A stretch of DNA of 64,000 nt, from the NCBI GenBank assembly GCA_910574455.1, contig CAJSYZ010000009.1:2559040-2623039 (forward strand), given 5' to 3'. The notes under the pieces were generated by a model. It was not told the origin of the DNA, made no database searches, and saw only the letters and a program-made list of their open reading frames with translations. A program made the translations under genes and the position numbers. Positions 34,304 through 46,184 of this stretch are shown here, piece after piece (position 1 is the first letter of the stretch; the number at the start of each line of letters is the position of its first letter). Source of the stretch: Trichaptum fuscoviolaceum (Eukaryota; Basidiomycota; Agaricomycetes; Hymenochaetales; Trichaptaceae).

Positions 34304-35584
34304 ATGGGAAGATTCGGACAAGAAGACTCCGACGAAGATATGACCGACCCGATCAACCCCGCGCAAGCAGCGCCCGCGCCAGGCGCTGCTCCGACTCCGA
34401 CTCCGGGTGCTGCTCCCGCCCAGACCGCACCACCGCCCCAGCAGGGCGGAGACCTCCCCCCAGACGTCCTCCAGGCTATCAATGATGCCACCCGACCTCT
34501 CCAGTCACACCTGCAGGAGGTGACCGCCAAAAACCAGTGCCTCCACGACTTCATGAACCTGTTTGTCCGAAATGCGCAGGAAGGCGCGACCCGCACTCCC
34601 AAGGGTCCGAAGGTTGGTGCCCCGCCCGCGTTCTATGGGCGTACTCCGAACGATAAGGAGACGGAGAGTATCAGCTTTGAGGAGTGGTCACAGAAGGTCC
34701 GACTTTATGTCCGGATGCACCCCCAGGAGTTTGTAGGCAGTCCGACGATGGCCTGTCTATGGGCTGCTTCGCTACTCCGCGGGCCCGCTGAACAATGGGC
34801 TCGTCCGCACACAACCGCCGCCCTCGAGGGCACCAAAGTCCCCGCTCTCATGACCGACTTGGAACTCTTCCTGGCGTCCCTCCAGTCCGCGTTCGGACGT
34901 CCGAACATCAAGCGCCACGCCGGACAGGAGCTGATGAAACTGCGCCAGGGCAAGGACACGGTGTCGGAGTATGCGGCGAAGTTTCGTGCGTTACTGGTGG
35001 AGTCGGAGGTGGACTGGGGGATGGATGGGAAGATGCTGGTGTTCAAGACCGGACTCAGCAGCCAGTTCCGCTACGATCTGGCGAGCAAGGAGATCCGGGA
35101 GACGAAGAGCTTCGACCAGTGGGTCCGACTGCTTTGCGAATACGATGAGGACTTGCGTGCACGTCGGACTGGCTTCAAGCAGAACAACTGGAGTCCGAAC
35201 TGGGGCTCCCGCTCGCAGACACACCACTCCGCTTCGCGCGGACCGACTCGGGACCCCGACGCGATGGACATCGACCGCTTGAGCACCGAAGAGATGATGC
35301 GCCGCGGACTCTGCTTCCAGTGCGGTGAGCATGGACACCTGGCTCGAGACTGTCCGCAGCGGAGCAAGAGATCAAATGTCCGATCGAAGGTGGCTTCACA
35401 GACCACCGCCTCGTCATCCACCGCTCCACCCGCCGCCTCTGCGCCCGCCGCCGCTTCCAAGACACCGACTGCGACCCTCGAGGAAGTCCGCGACGAGACT
35501 CCAACCATGAATGCCGCTCGCACTCCGACCGTTGACGAGATCGCCAAAGCGGTCGCAGCTGCTCTCAAGAGTCAGGGTTTTTGA
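34304..35584 (+). CDS. gag: E3 Gag
   Basis: A 426-residue intact frame starting MGRFGQEDSDEDM. Pro/Ala-rich N-terminal segment, Gag domain (LLRGPAEQWARPHTTAALEG, about residues 150-290), and CCHC knuckle CFQCGEHGHLARDC at about residue 345. A Thr/Ala/Pro-rich tail ends LKSQGF. It serves as the intact reference for the broken E1 gag. The last codons form the GGGTTTT frameshift site. Confidence 0.93.
   Translation: MGRFGQEDSDEDMTDPINPAQAAPAPGAAPTPTPGAAPAQTAPPPQQGGDLPPDVLQAINDATRPLQSHLQEVTAKNQCLHDFMNLFVRNAQEGATRTPKGPKVGAPPAFYGRTPNDKETESISFEEWSQKVRLYVRMHPQEFVGSPTMACLWAASLLRGPAEQWARPHTTAALEGTKVPALMTDLELFLASLQSAFGRPNIKRHAGQELMKLRQGKDTVSEYAAKFRALLVESEVDWGMDGKMLVFKTGLSSQFRYDLASKEIRETKSFDQWVRLLCEYDEDLRARRTGFKQNNWSPNWGSRSQTHHSASRGPTRDPDAMDIDRLSTEEMMRRGLCFQCGEHGHLARDCPQRSKRSNVRSKVASQTTASSSTAPPAASAPAAASKTPTATLEEVRDETPTMNAARTPTVDEIAKAVAAALKSQGF
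35575..35581 (+). promoter_or_regulatory. -1 frameshift heptamer at the E3 gag-pol junction
   Basis: CAG GGT TTT TGA again gives GGGTTTT directly before the gag stop, and pol is in the -1 frame, as in E1. Confidence 0.75.
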
Positions 35585-38500
35585 GTGGGTCTAGGCGCGC
35601 GGTCGTTCCGCCAAAGACCCCAAACCGATTTTCGCTGTTAGATGATGATGTATCCGATCCCTCTGTGTACAATCGTACTTCGCTAATACACAAGAGTTTG
35701 CGTCGATTCATCCATGTCCCAGTGAGAATAAGTGACGGCCGAAAGATTTTGAGCATGAGAGCGCTGCTAGACTGCGGTGCATTTTTGGTGATTATCAACC
35801 AGAAGCTGGTGCGGAAGTTCGGACTACGTACTCGTCCTCTCGACCGACCAATCAAGGTGTACAACGCCGACGATTCGCTGAACCAGAGTGGTCCGATTAC
35901 AGACCAAGTCCGACTTACTCTGGAGATCGGTGGACACAAAGAAGAAGTCGATGCCACAGTGGCAAACATCGGAGACTATCCGTTGATCATTGGGATAGAT
36001 TGGCTACACCACCATAACCCGGAGATTGATTGGAACGACGAGACAATCAGCTTTACGCGGATGTCCGAATGAATGCCGCCCCGTCGAAGCGGCAAGAGTC
36101 GTAGAAGCCGGACAACCGCTACCCCGCGCCGTTCGCAAGTTGCGGGCCGTGCGATGCAAGAACAGTCGACAGATGCGACCGCGACCGCAGCCCCATGCGA
36201 GAGTCTGCGTTGCGGAAGTCGGTGATGATTCAGATGAGTCGGACCGTGAGTCTGACGACCTTGCGAAGATTCCCCCCGGATTTCGGTACTCCGAAAAGTA
36301 CATGGACATCTACCATGATGCAGAGCAGTTCTATGTGGCGGACGATCCGGACTTTGTGCATAAAGTTGCAGCCTCGTATACCTGGTCGCAGGCGATTGCG
36401 GAGAAGTCGGCAGTGAAGGAGGGCGATAAGTCCTTCGAGGAGATGGTCCCCCCGCAGTACCGCGAGTTTGCGAAGGTGTTTTCGAAGTCAGAGGCCGAAC
36501 GGTTGCCCGAAAGGAAGCCGTTTGACCATGCGATCGACTTGGAGCCCGGATCGACCCCTTCGTACAGCAAGATCTATCCTATGGCACCGGCGGAACGTGC
36601 AGCCTTGAAGGAGTTCATTGAGGAGAACCTCCGCAAGGGCTACATCCGTCCGTCGAAGTCCCCCGCCGCTGCTCCAGTCTTCTTCATCAAGAAGAAGGAC
36701 GGATCGCTTCGGATGGTCGTCGACTACCAAAAACTCAACGAGATCACCGTCAAAAATCGGTACCCGCTTCCCCTGACCACCGAACTCATCGATTCCTTGA
36801 AGAAGGCCCGCGTTTTCACGAAGCTCGACTTGCGGGCCGGATACAACAATATCCGCATCAAGGAAGGCGACGAGTGGAAGGCCGCTTTTCGGACTCAGGA
36901 AGGACACTTCGAACCGACCGTTATGACTTTCGGACTTACGAACGCACCCGCTACGTTCCAGCGGATGATGAACGAGCTCTTCAAGGACATGCTGGATGTT
37001 ATTGTCATTATCTACCTCGATGACATCTGCATATTTTCGGAGAACGAGTCGGAGCACGAGGAACACGTTAAGGAGGTACTCCGACGTTTGGAAAAGTATG
37101 ACCTGTTCTGTAAGCCCGAAAAGTGCGAGTTCCACAAGGACTCCATCGAGTACTTGGGCATGATCATTGGCTCTGGAATTATCTCGATGGATCCGAAGAA
37201 GGTCGAAGCGGTGGCCGACTGGCCGACTCCGGCGAAGGTGAAGGACATTCAGGCTTTCTTGGGGTTCGCAAACTTCTACCGACGTTTTATCAAGGACTTC
37301 TCGAAGCTGGCGGTTCCCATGACCGAATTGTTGCGGAAGGATGTCCAGTGGCGCTGGACTACCCGCCAGCAAGAGTCCTTCGATGGTCTGAAGAAGAAGT
37401 TTGCGGAGGCACCGGTCCTTGCGATGCCCGACCTCGAGAAACCCTTCATCCTCGAATGTGATGCATCGGACTTCGCGACCGGAGCGGTACTTTCGCAGAT
37501 CGGACCAGATGGTGACATTCACCCAGTGGCCTACTATTCGAAGTCCCTGGGCGACGCGGAGAGGAACTATGAGATCCATGACAAGGAGCTCCTAGCCATC
37601 GTCCGAGCCTTGGACGAGTGGCGGCACTATCTCGAAGGAAGTCCGCACAAAATTGATATTGTGTCGGACCACCGCAACCTGCTCTTCTTTGCGGAAGCCC
37701 GAAACCTTACGAGACGTCAGGCCCGCTGGAGCTTGTTCCTTAGCCGTTTTGACTTTCTAATCCATCACCGTCCCGGACGACTCGGTGGAAAGCCGGATGC
37801 TTTGTCCAGGCGCGAAGATCTTTGTCCTGACGGACCGGACAATACGAACAAGGTCCTTCTGGACACGAACCGCTTCTATACGTTGGCGATGCGACGAGGG
37901 ATGGTCCGGGCAGAGGGGGATACGGAGTTGTTGCGAAGGATTCGGGAGTCCGAGAGGTTTGACGAGGAATTGGTCGAGGCGATTGAGAAAGTGAAGGAAG
38001 GGGCTCCGCGCGCGCTGGCGAACGATCTGGAGGAGTGGAACACGGAGGATGGGCTGCTGCTGTACCGGGGTAAGGTCTATGTGCCGAAGGACGAGGAGAT
38101 CCGCCGCGATATCGTCAAGTTACACCACGATTCGCTTCCGGTCGGACATCCGGGTCGTTGGAAGACCTACGAGCTGGTGAGTCGGAATTACTGGTGGCCT
38201 GGTATGTCTACCTTCGTCGAGCGGTATGTGTCGGGCTGTGACACTTGTATGCGGACGAAGAACATCCCGCAACGTCCGGTGGGTCCGCTTCAGCCCAACA
38301 AAGTACCAGACGGACCGTGGCAGGTCATTTCTTGCGACTTCATCACCCAGCTGCCACAGTCCGGCGAATACGACGCCATCTTTGTGGTTGTAGACCGACT
38401 CACCAAGCAGGCCCATTTCATACCGACGACCTCGGATATTGACTCCGCGCGGACGGCCGACTTGTTTGTGTCCGAAGTCTGGAAACACCATGGCACACCG

Positions 38501-39322
38501 CGCAAAGTCATTTCGGACCGGGGTACACAGTTTGTCTCCCGGTTTATGAAAGCGGTACTCCATCGACTCGGGATCGAGGGCGCGACATCGACATCCTTCC
38601 ACCCGCAAACGGACGGTCAGACCGAGCGGGTGAACCAGGAGTTGGAACAATATCTCCGCGCGTTCACCGACGTCCAACAGGAAAATTGGTCGGAGTTACT
38701 GCCCATGGCGGAGTTTGCGCACAACACTCGAGCGCACTCCGCTACCAAGGTGTCTCCCTTCGCGCTGTTGTATGGATACGACCCCGAGTTCACCATTGTA
38801 CCGAGTGCCGGACTTTCGACGGTACCCGCAGCGGATGACCGACTCGACCTGCTTCAGAAGGCTCAGGAGGACGCTCGCGCGGCTCTCGAAGTCGCAGCGG
38901 AGCGGATGAAGCGGTATTACGACCAGGGACATGCAGACACGCCGGACATTCGACCAGGAGACAAGGTATGGCTCGACGCACGGAATATTGCAATACCGGG
39001 CACGCGCAAGCTGAATCCGCGGAGACTCGGACCCTACACGGTTTTGCGGAAGATCGGACTCTTGAATTACGAGCTTCAGCTGCCTGCGACTATGCGGATT
39101 CACCCAGTGTTCCATGTGTCGCTTCTCACGAAGTATACACCGGACACTATTCCTGGTCGCGTCCAGACACCGCCAGAGCCCGTAAACGTCGACGGCGACA
39201 TTGAATACGAAGTATCCGAAGTCCTTAATTCGCGCCGAAGCAGTCGAGGTCGGACTCTGCAGTATTTGGTTCGCTGGAAAGGCTATGGACCCGAGGAAGA
39301 CCAATGCACCAGTACCAGCTAA
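35581..39322 (+). pseudogene. E3 Pol, 1-nt insertion and truncated chromodomain
   Basis: The first frame (35581-36072) covers the protease region with LLDCGAFLVI, then an extra A at 36061 (CGG-A-TGTCCG against CGG TGTCCG expected from E1) causes a stop. The rest is open in the +1 frame to 39322. RT (YLDD), RNase H, HHCC finger and integrase D-D-E are all present. The chromodomain stops after YLVRWKGYGPEED and the last few residues are foreign. Confidence 0.92.
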
Positions 39323-40981
39323 TAATCTTATAGAATTGCGGTAATTATCGCAACCCGATTGTATAGTTATCGCGGTAACTTCGGCAAGCTTTCGGCAGCT
39401 TGTTCTGCCTTTCAGCTCTGCCTGGGCCGCGCGTGCCGATGCTGCCTTCTCAGGGCTTTGCCCGGCAGCACGGCAGCACTTTATTTTCATTTGAAATAAT
39501 AATTATATTAATCTGCAAAGCCTGGACTACGGTCCAGGCCTAATTAAAATTTGGAATAGAAGCTAAAATATCTAAATTAAAATAGCGCACACGCGCGCTG
39601 GGCCGGTACGCGGGCGGCGGGCGCTGCGCGCGCGCGCACGGCGGCAGCGCGCTCCATCCGCGTCGCTAGACCAGGTCCGCGGGTGCGACTACGGCCTCGC
39701 GGCGCACTGCACTGAGAGGGCCAAAAGTCGTTCGTGCGTGGTGCGGCGAGGCGGGCGACCGATGCGGCGTGACCGAGTTTGGATGGAGTACAGGAGCACG
39801 AAAAGGGAGGTGAGAGCTCGAAAGCGTCTGCCACGCACGGCTCAAGGGTTATGGCGCAGCTGCGAAGAAAGCGGGCCATTGTCAGTCAATTTGTTTTAAA
39901 ATGCAACACAAATGAAATGAAGACGTACCTGGATTGCTGCCACCAGCGAGCATGCTAGTGCCGCTCCTGGTTCACTCGAATGCAGCTCAGCCATCCTCCT
40001 GTTCCTCCTTGTGCTCCTGCTTTGATGCTTTCTGCGAGGCGTCGAGCCATGAGATCGTCTCGTTGATGGCGGTCTCTAGCTTTGCCTTGTACTCGCGCTT
40101 GCGCTTGTCCTTGAGCTTCTAGTCGTTCAGAAAGTTAAGGAGGTTGTAGGAGTAAGACTCGAAGTCTCGAAAGCCGCGCTTGCGCTCGCTTCTCCGTGAG
40201 CTTCTCGTCGTCTAGTGAGGTACGGAGGTGTCGGAGTAAGACTCGAGGTCTCGAGAGGTGCGCTTGCGCTCGCGTGTCCTTGAGCTTCTCGTCGTTCAGA
40301 GAGGTGCGGAGGTGTAGGAGACTAGGAGTAAGACTCGAGGTCTCGAAAGCTGCGCTTGCGAGCAAACAGCTCGCGCCCGAGAGGCGAGAGGCTGCGGAAG
40401 CAGAAGCAAGACGGCGTTTGCGCGAAGCAAATGCCTTCTTGCCCGTCGTCCATAGCTCTAAGAGCTTGAAGAAGAGGGAAGAAAGAGAGAAAGACGACGT
40501 TCGTGATGCGTGCGGATAGCGCGCCACGACCCTGAGAAATGTGTGAAATTACCGCATATGGTATGTCTCAGACTTTTTTTCTGCTTCAAACATATCAATA
40601 ACATACGTTTTGAATTTGATATAGACATACTGATCTCAGGCACAGGTGTTAATTAGATTTATTATATGCTAATGTATGTACACAAAAAATCCGGAGGCTA
40701 AAGTACTTGTTACAAGGGGTAAAAGGTCAAGACTACAATAGAAATGCATGATTCATGCACATATGCTCTCATTCTCTGATTTCTCATTTATCTTACGTCC
40801 CCTTGATCACTTTGCATTTTTACAATACAACTCTATGTACATTATAAAAGCTCTAGAAAAATTATGGGCTCTATAGAAGCATTACCAAATTCTATAAAAA
40901 TGAAACAAAGCCTAAAAGTAATCATTTTGGACACTTTTGGGTCAAATGCCAACATTCGCAGCTAATTACACAAGATTAATG
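39316..40981 (+). repeat. Left inverted arm of the TIR element (outer part)
   Basis: The first 65 bp contain two near-palindromes, GCGGTAATTATCGC and GTTATCGCGGTAAC. Next come a GCCTGGAC..GTCCAGGC hairpin (about 39517-39541) and a CpG-rich block (39590-39870). HSP70-like fragments and AT-rich sequence follow. It pairs with 50893 back to about 49240. Confidence 0.85.
39987..40360 (-). pseudogene. Degenerate HSP70/BiP-type chaperone fragments in the left arm
   Basis: On the minus strand, repeated pieces read LRTSLNDEKLKD and LRTSLDDEKLTEKRAQ. The last repeat continues ESYSYNLLNFLND, a stop, KLKDKRKREYKAKLETAINE and TISWLDASQKASKQE. This matches the C-terminal helical subdomain of fungal ER-type HSP70 (Kar2/BiP), known for the order ESY-YNLR-SLNDEKL-DK-KLETA-NETISWLDASQEASKEEY. 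Frames are interrupted by stops and shifts, so it is a captured gene fragment, tandemly repeated, not a chaperone gene. Confidence 0.75.
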
Positions 40982-41004
40982 CCAAAATAGGATTTCAGCA
41001 CCTC

Positions 41005-41480
41005 AATGTACCTATCTGACATCTGACACCCATTATCTGACACCTGGACACTTGAAATGTATAACTGACCCATATAAGAAGTAAAATCCAACCTCCGTTA
41101 GATTAAATATCTGACAATCGGAGTATCAATATCCAACAATTGGAGTATCTAATTCTGACAGAATAAAGTATCTAAATCCAACCCCTGTAAAGAATGTATT
41201 TCCAACACCGCAGGTTTATCATTATCTGACCCCTCAAATAACACAATTCCAACCCTTATTAGAGGTAATTTCCAACCTATCTACCCATAAAGTATATATA
41301 TCCAACACACCTGCAGTATCCATATCCGACCTCCCGTAGTATATAATTGTGACCCATCTAGAATGTAAATTTGACCCTCTTTGATATGTATTTCCGACCC
41401 TTTTTAGGGTCTAATTTGGACATACTTCAGTATGTAAATCCAGCCCAAAAAGAACTTAATTCCAACATCTTTCTCACATC
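41005..41480 (+). repeat. Left subterminal array of the inner element
   Basis: Degenerate units of roughly 20-25 bp with alternating cores CCAACCC(C) and CTGACACC, separated by AT-rich spacers such as AGTATNTAAAT. The inverse orientation appears at the right end. Confidence 0.7.
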
Positions 41481-43829
41481 ATCGTGTAAAGCTTTGTATA
41501 GCGCCGTCAGAGCTAATTGCCCCCAACACAAACATGCATTAATTTCAACGCTATTCCCACTACAGAGGTGGGTAGTACTGTCATACAATGTATTTGATTC
41601 CTTTACTTAGCAGAAGAGACAGAGAAAATTTCTTGATATTGAACGGTCTCCAGGAATTCCGAGTGGCAGGCACGGTCCAATGCTAAGCGCAGCAGCAAAG
41701 ATTTTGTTACAACAAATAGAGTATATATTCTAATAGGTCGAAGCAGTGATAACCATCCACTCTTCGTGTGTATGGTAGGTCACAGTCCTACAGAGCAAGG
41801 CAAGAGTGGCAAGAGCAGATTGTCCAGGAGTGGTGGTCGTCATTCTTGGGAGGAGTCTTTGCGCGGAGAGCTGGAATCGTGAGCGCGAGAACGTGTGCGC
41901 GTAGTGGGCAACCTTGACACCGACGAGACTGAGCCTGGCCTAGGTGCAGTCTGTCTAGTGAAACCTTGCAGCATTAAATCTGGCCTAGATCTGCAGCTGA
42001 TGAGTGGGTCGATTGACTGGTCGCCGCTTAGATTCCGTTGCTAGACTTGAGAATCTTGAGACCTCAGGACAGGCTGGCTCTACTCTTGATGACTTCTTTA
42101 ATGCTTTGCTTTCTTGGGATATGTGGCTGCTGATCGCTTTTGATCACTGTTACAAGAAGTTAGGATGTCGGTGTGAAACAAGAAAAAGGTGCACGTACAA
42201 TCTCAAATAGGAGCAGCAAGTAGCAAATTTCGTGCAACACGGGACTTGACACAACGCTCGCCAAGATCCTTGTGGAAGGAAACTGGCAAACAAGGGGATG
42301 CTTGGCACTGGCCCGACAGATTGCATGTATCGTACGTCACTGACAGGCGAATGTCAGAAAGCCGAGGAACTGTCGTGGATGAAGCGGCAGGCGTATGATT
42401 AACAAGGTTGCTCAATGGACGCAAACTTGGGTGCGTCGGTAACTGCACCAGGATGGTTGTCGAAGACTAAATGGCAAACTTCCTAGACTGAGGGTGAGAA
42501 AGATAGCAAGCAGATAAGATTGTAAGCGCTCACATTTTCAGAAGTGGTCTGCCACTTAACAGATTGGACCCAGGATGGTGGATATCTGGGTGGCAACTTC
42601 CTACACTGCGTCTTAGGGTAAGAATGATATTCAAGACCAGAAGAAGAAAAGAAACTCACGTTTTCGGAAGGGGTACTGCCGTCCAAGCTAATGGACCCGA
42701 GGCATACACTAACTCTGAAGTTCAGTAAGCTATCGAGCGTCGAAAAAAAGTGCGGCCTACGATGTAATGAAAAGCCTCTGCTATACTGGCAATGTGGATC
42801 AAACAATGCCAACTCATTTGCCCCGCGAGTAGCGCCAGCAAGAATCGTGACGGAGGATATGCTGGAGCGGCGGAGGCAAAGACATAGATCGATGATGAAC
42901 AAATCGATGGATGGTCGTCCGGGGTGCATCGGAAGCATCACCCTGCGCGCTGGGTAGTCGAAGGAGGCGAATCAGTCGACAAGCAGCACAAGAACTTGGC
43001 GGACGTTTTGGGGGTTGGGGTGCTTGAGTATCGAGAACTGGGCTAGTCCTTCCACTGATCGGGTGGCACGGACAGCGAGAACAAGAGTGTTTTCTATTCA
43101 GGTTCAGAGGTCGAATGGAAGGTGGTGTCGGGCAGTCACCACTCAAGTCGAATGGTGCGGATAATGACGAAGCAGAAAGTCCGAATCACTGCAAAGCGAT
43201 GGGCGAAGTATACGCGGAAGTTGAAGTGGTTGGGGAGTTGCTATAGCTGACGAACATGTCGATCGAAGTTTCTTGGAAGTAATGAGACGTGAGCAAAGAG
43301 AGAGAAGAGAGAAGAATGGCACATACCATGTCAGGTTACCCAATCACTCGCATCTCAAGCCTTGGCAAAGACTAGCACTTGACTTGGTAACTGGTAATAT
43401 CACTGAAATATGGGGTTGTCCTTTGAGTGGCTTCTCATCGGACGAATAAAGATCTCCAACGGCGTCGGTTTCCGCAAAGATACTCATAGTCCCGTTGGTC
43501 TGGGATTAGTCTTCGGTTGGGTCGCAGTCAGGTGGGCTGTAGGAGAGCTCCGGTTCTCCAGTTGACATAGCGCACCCGACAACTATCGGCATCTCGAGAA
43601 TGATGTATGCGAGGTATACCTCATCGACCTTGCTTGCTGAACGAAAGAATGTCTTGTCGGCGCTGCTCAAGCGCACACCGTGATTGAGATAAGCAAGACT
43701 TTCCGATATCGAAGTGTGAACATCTTTGGAAACGAGCGGAGGGAAATCGTGATCATCGCTACTGCTGTCGTGAGTGAGGTCTGAGGTTCGGGTATACGGA
43801 GGGTTGGATTTGGATACACCGAGGGGTCA
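41481..43829. other. Core of the inner element, no recognised gene
   Basis: Several short frames exist on both strands (for example minus 42483-42941 and 42814-43146), but none shows a known domain or a convincing exon chain. It may be captured, decayed host sequence. Nothing firmer can be said. Confidence 0.45.
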
Positions 43830-44274
43830 AAAATAGATTCTCACGAGGGTCACATACATATACTTTACGGTGGTCAGATAATGGTGCTATGAGGGGTCAG
43901 AAATCAATACTCCGGGGGTTGGATTTACATACTTTTGAGAGGTTGAATTTGCATACTTTGAGAGGTTGAATTTAAATACTTTGAAGGGTTGGAATTGGAT
44001 GCTATTAAGGGTCAGAAATGCATACATTGGAGGGTTGGATTCTTGTAAATGCCGGGGTTGGATTTAGATAACTCAAATTGTCAGATATTGATTCTCAAAT
44101 TGTCAGATATTATTTTGCAAGTTGTCCGATATTACTTTTAAAATGTTGGCAATAGCTGTTATAATTGTCAGATTTATGTATTATAAGGGGTTGGATTTAT
44201 ATAAGTCGATGTGTCAGATTATGATAAAACGCGGGTCAGATAGGTACATTGAGGTGCTGAAATCCTATCTTGCA
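43830..44274 (-). repeat. Right subterminal array of the inner element
   Basis: Units with GGGTTGGA and GGTCAGA cores, the reverse complements of those at the left end, again spaced by about 20-25 bp of AT-rich sequence. Confidence 0.7.
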
Positions 44275-44282
44275 GATTAATG

Positions 44283-44432
44283 ACAACTACAAAATACAGA
44301 AATGTTACATAGCAATAATAGGTACTCTAATGAAGCAAATTCAGGTGATAGATTGAAAGTTATGAAGAAAACGAATGTGAAGTACACAAATAAGTCCAAG
44401 AGTCGAACACATGTTTACAAGTTTCACTTGAA
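44283..44432 (+). repeat. Inner remainder of the left arm of the TIR element
   Basis: Continues the left arm after the inner insertion. AGAGTCGAACACATG and TTTCACT near 44400-44432 have inverted counterparts at 49092-49130, which marks the inner end of the inverted arms. Confidence 0.7.
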
Positions 44433-46184
44433 GTGATGCATTCGAAACACCACTTTCAAGTTCAACCACTTCCACTCTATCTACTAACGAGATTCTTTTT
44501 TAGACGTCTATATAATGTATACTAGATCTTCTGTACAAGATATGGAAGTCTCATATGTATGCAAAAATATACAAATGAATAAATACTGTTAGAACAGCAC
44601 TTTTTAGCATTGTTGTGCTAATTACACAACAGCAAAGTACATGAATGCTATTATAAAAAATATGATAATTAATTGTAACATTAGCTCGTTTGCGTAGCAT
44701 AATGTGCCTGGGGAGTTTACGAAAGAGTGTTCTAATTTTGAGAGAACTGTGCGTCTGGCGATGCCTCGGATGAATGCTCCGGGAATCGCCGGACACAACT
44801 TCGAGGACGAAGACGCGTCGAAGGACACCTTCGACAACGTCTAAAAAATTAATGATTCACTCCTTGCTCGCAGTTTTTTTGTTGTTCAAACGTTTGTGTA
44901 TTATAGATCAAATTTAATTTATATTATACATGATTTAAATACAAAAAAAAGAGAACAAACATACTAAGATAAACCTTCGCGAAGCCGCTGATCACGAAGA
45001 TCACGCGCAGTCGCAAAGGCTATTCCCCAAAGTTGGAGTGCATTTGGTAGAACGGGTTCGAGGGAATTCACAAACCTTCTATTTCCTTTGCTGCGCTTGC
45101 GTCGTTTAAAGGAAACGGCACACACAAATCAGCAAGCTCAATATCGGCAGCCAGATCGTCGTCATCATTCAGCGCCCACTGCCACGAAGAAACTAGCTCA
45201 AACCAGCAACTCATACGGCAACCGGTATTGGACGCACAGAGCCGAGTGCTTGCGCGTGCTGTCGCTGTCGCTGAAGAGCAGATACCGAGGAGAAGCTATG
45301 AGAATGCGAGGTGGGGATGAGGATTGGGCCGGGGAGCACCCTGTTCGGAATCCAAGCCGTTCTAACTCTTGCTCGTGATCGCAATCGTCCTGGTATGATT
45401 GTTGACCAGGTTTATTGAACAAAGATTCTGGAGACGGAGGCCATTGTCGCTGCCGGCGCTGCGATTGTTGCGATTGTTGAATTTGCGGCAATATCTGCCA
45501 TGAGGAAATTGGACTTGCTGGGACTTGCTGCTGTTGTTGGGAGGGCGGTGGAACGATGGGCATGGACTGCGTCCTGTGATATCGCTGACATCGTAACATT
45601 GAAGATGAGAGTGAAGGTTCGCACCGTACGCTTACACTGTACCTATGGAAATTGTAAAAGTTAGTAACGACAAGAAGAGCAGGAATAGTCCGACGCACCT
45701 GTCACATTTACGGCCTTCCTACTTCTCCGTGACCGGCAACAGCGTTGAGTTGACAACCTTCGACGCAGGTTGTAGAACGACACAAGAGAATGAGGCAGGA
45801 AGAAGAAAGACGAACGACGTAGTCGTCGTGAAAGTGGGAGAAAAGGACAGGACGAACGACGCGCCGGCACGACACCGTTGTAAGCGCCGGCGCTTACTTT
45901 TGCGCAGTGTCGCAACATTAATTGTAAATTAACGGCGACGTCATATTGCAAATAAAAAAGATTAACCTATAGCACTAGCTAGAAGCTATTTTATATCAAA
46001 TTATGAGGGGCTAGGCCCCGGTAGCAAAATTATCACGTTGCAAACGCGCCAGTGATCAAAATCAGGCTGAATTACCAAATTCAGCCTGGTCCCTGACGCG
46101 GGATGCATGCCGCGAGGTGCCGTGAGGCGGCACCCCGGCATTAAGCCGCCGCGAAGCACAAAAAAGCTATGGTCCCGTTACCGC
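44433..46184. other. Central unique part of the TIR element, left half
   Basis: A minus-strand frame at 45198-45698 encodes a Gln/Ser/Pro-rich stretch (PPPSQQQQQVPASPISSWQ) and could be an exon, but it has no recognised domain. The stretch 46055-46087 has a perfect hairpin (CAGGCTGAATT / AATTCAGCCTG). No transposase recognised. Confidence 0.4.

Larger units (their letters stand above)
33664..39306 (+). mobile_element. E3: Ty3/Gypsy chromovirus related to E1, 3' end missing
   Basis: A 576-bp 5' LTR, PBS, intact gag and a pol broken by one insertion. Homology to E1 stops inside the chromodomain at about 39300 (..GYGPEED), before the 3' LTR. The following bases (CAATGCACCA) are not chromodomain sequence and lead to the insertion site of the large TIR element. 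Protein sequence is very close to E1, yet many synonymous positions differ. The 127 bp around the start of R are identical by eye. Confidence 0.93.
40982..44274. mobile_element. 3.3-kb inner element with satellite-like inverted ends and 8-bp target duplication
   Basis: Flanked by GATTAATG on both sides (40974-40981, 44275-44282). The ends are inverted: left (C)CAAAATAGGATTTCAGCACC, right reverse complement (T)GCAAGATAGGATTTCAGCACC. Long stretches of short degenerate repeats follow on each side in opposite orientation. An 8-bp duplication and subterminal repeats fit hAT-like elements, but no transposase frame was seen, so it is probably non-autonomous. It interrupts the left arm of the larger element and is therefore younger than it. 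Confidence 0.75.

Noticed and set aside
39577..40527. Intact gene on the minus strand of the left arm
   Set aside because: The frames are broken by stops and shifts, and the similarity to HSP70 is fragmentary and repeated, so it is called a captured pseudogene.
41481..43829. A gene in the core of the inner element
   Set aside because: Several short frames exist, but none forms a supported exon chain or shows a known domain.
44433..46184. Left partner of the third TIR terminus
   Set aside because: Scanned for CAACTAATAATC and relatives and found none. The terminus is therefore left as a solo end.
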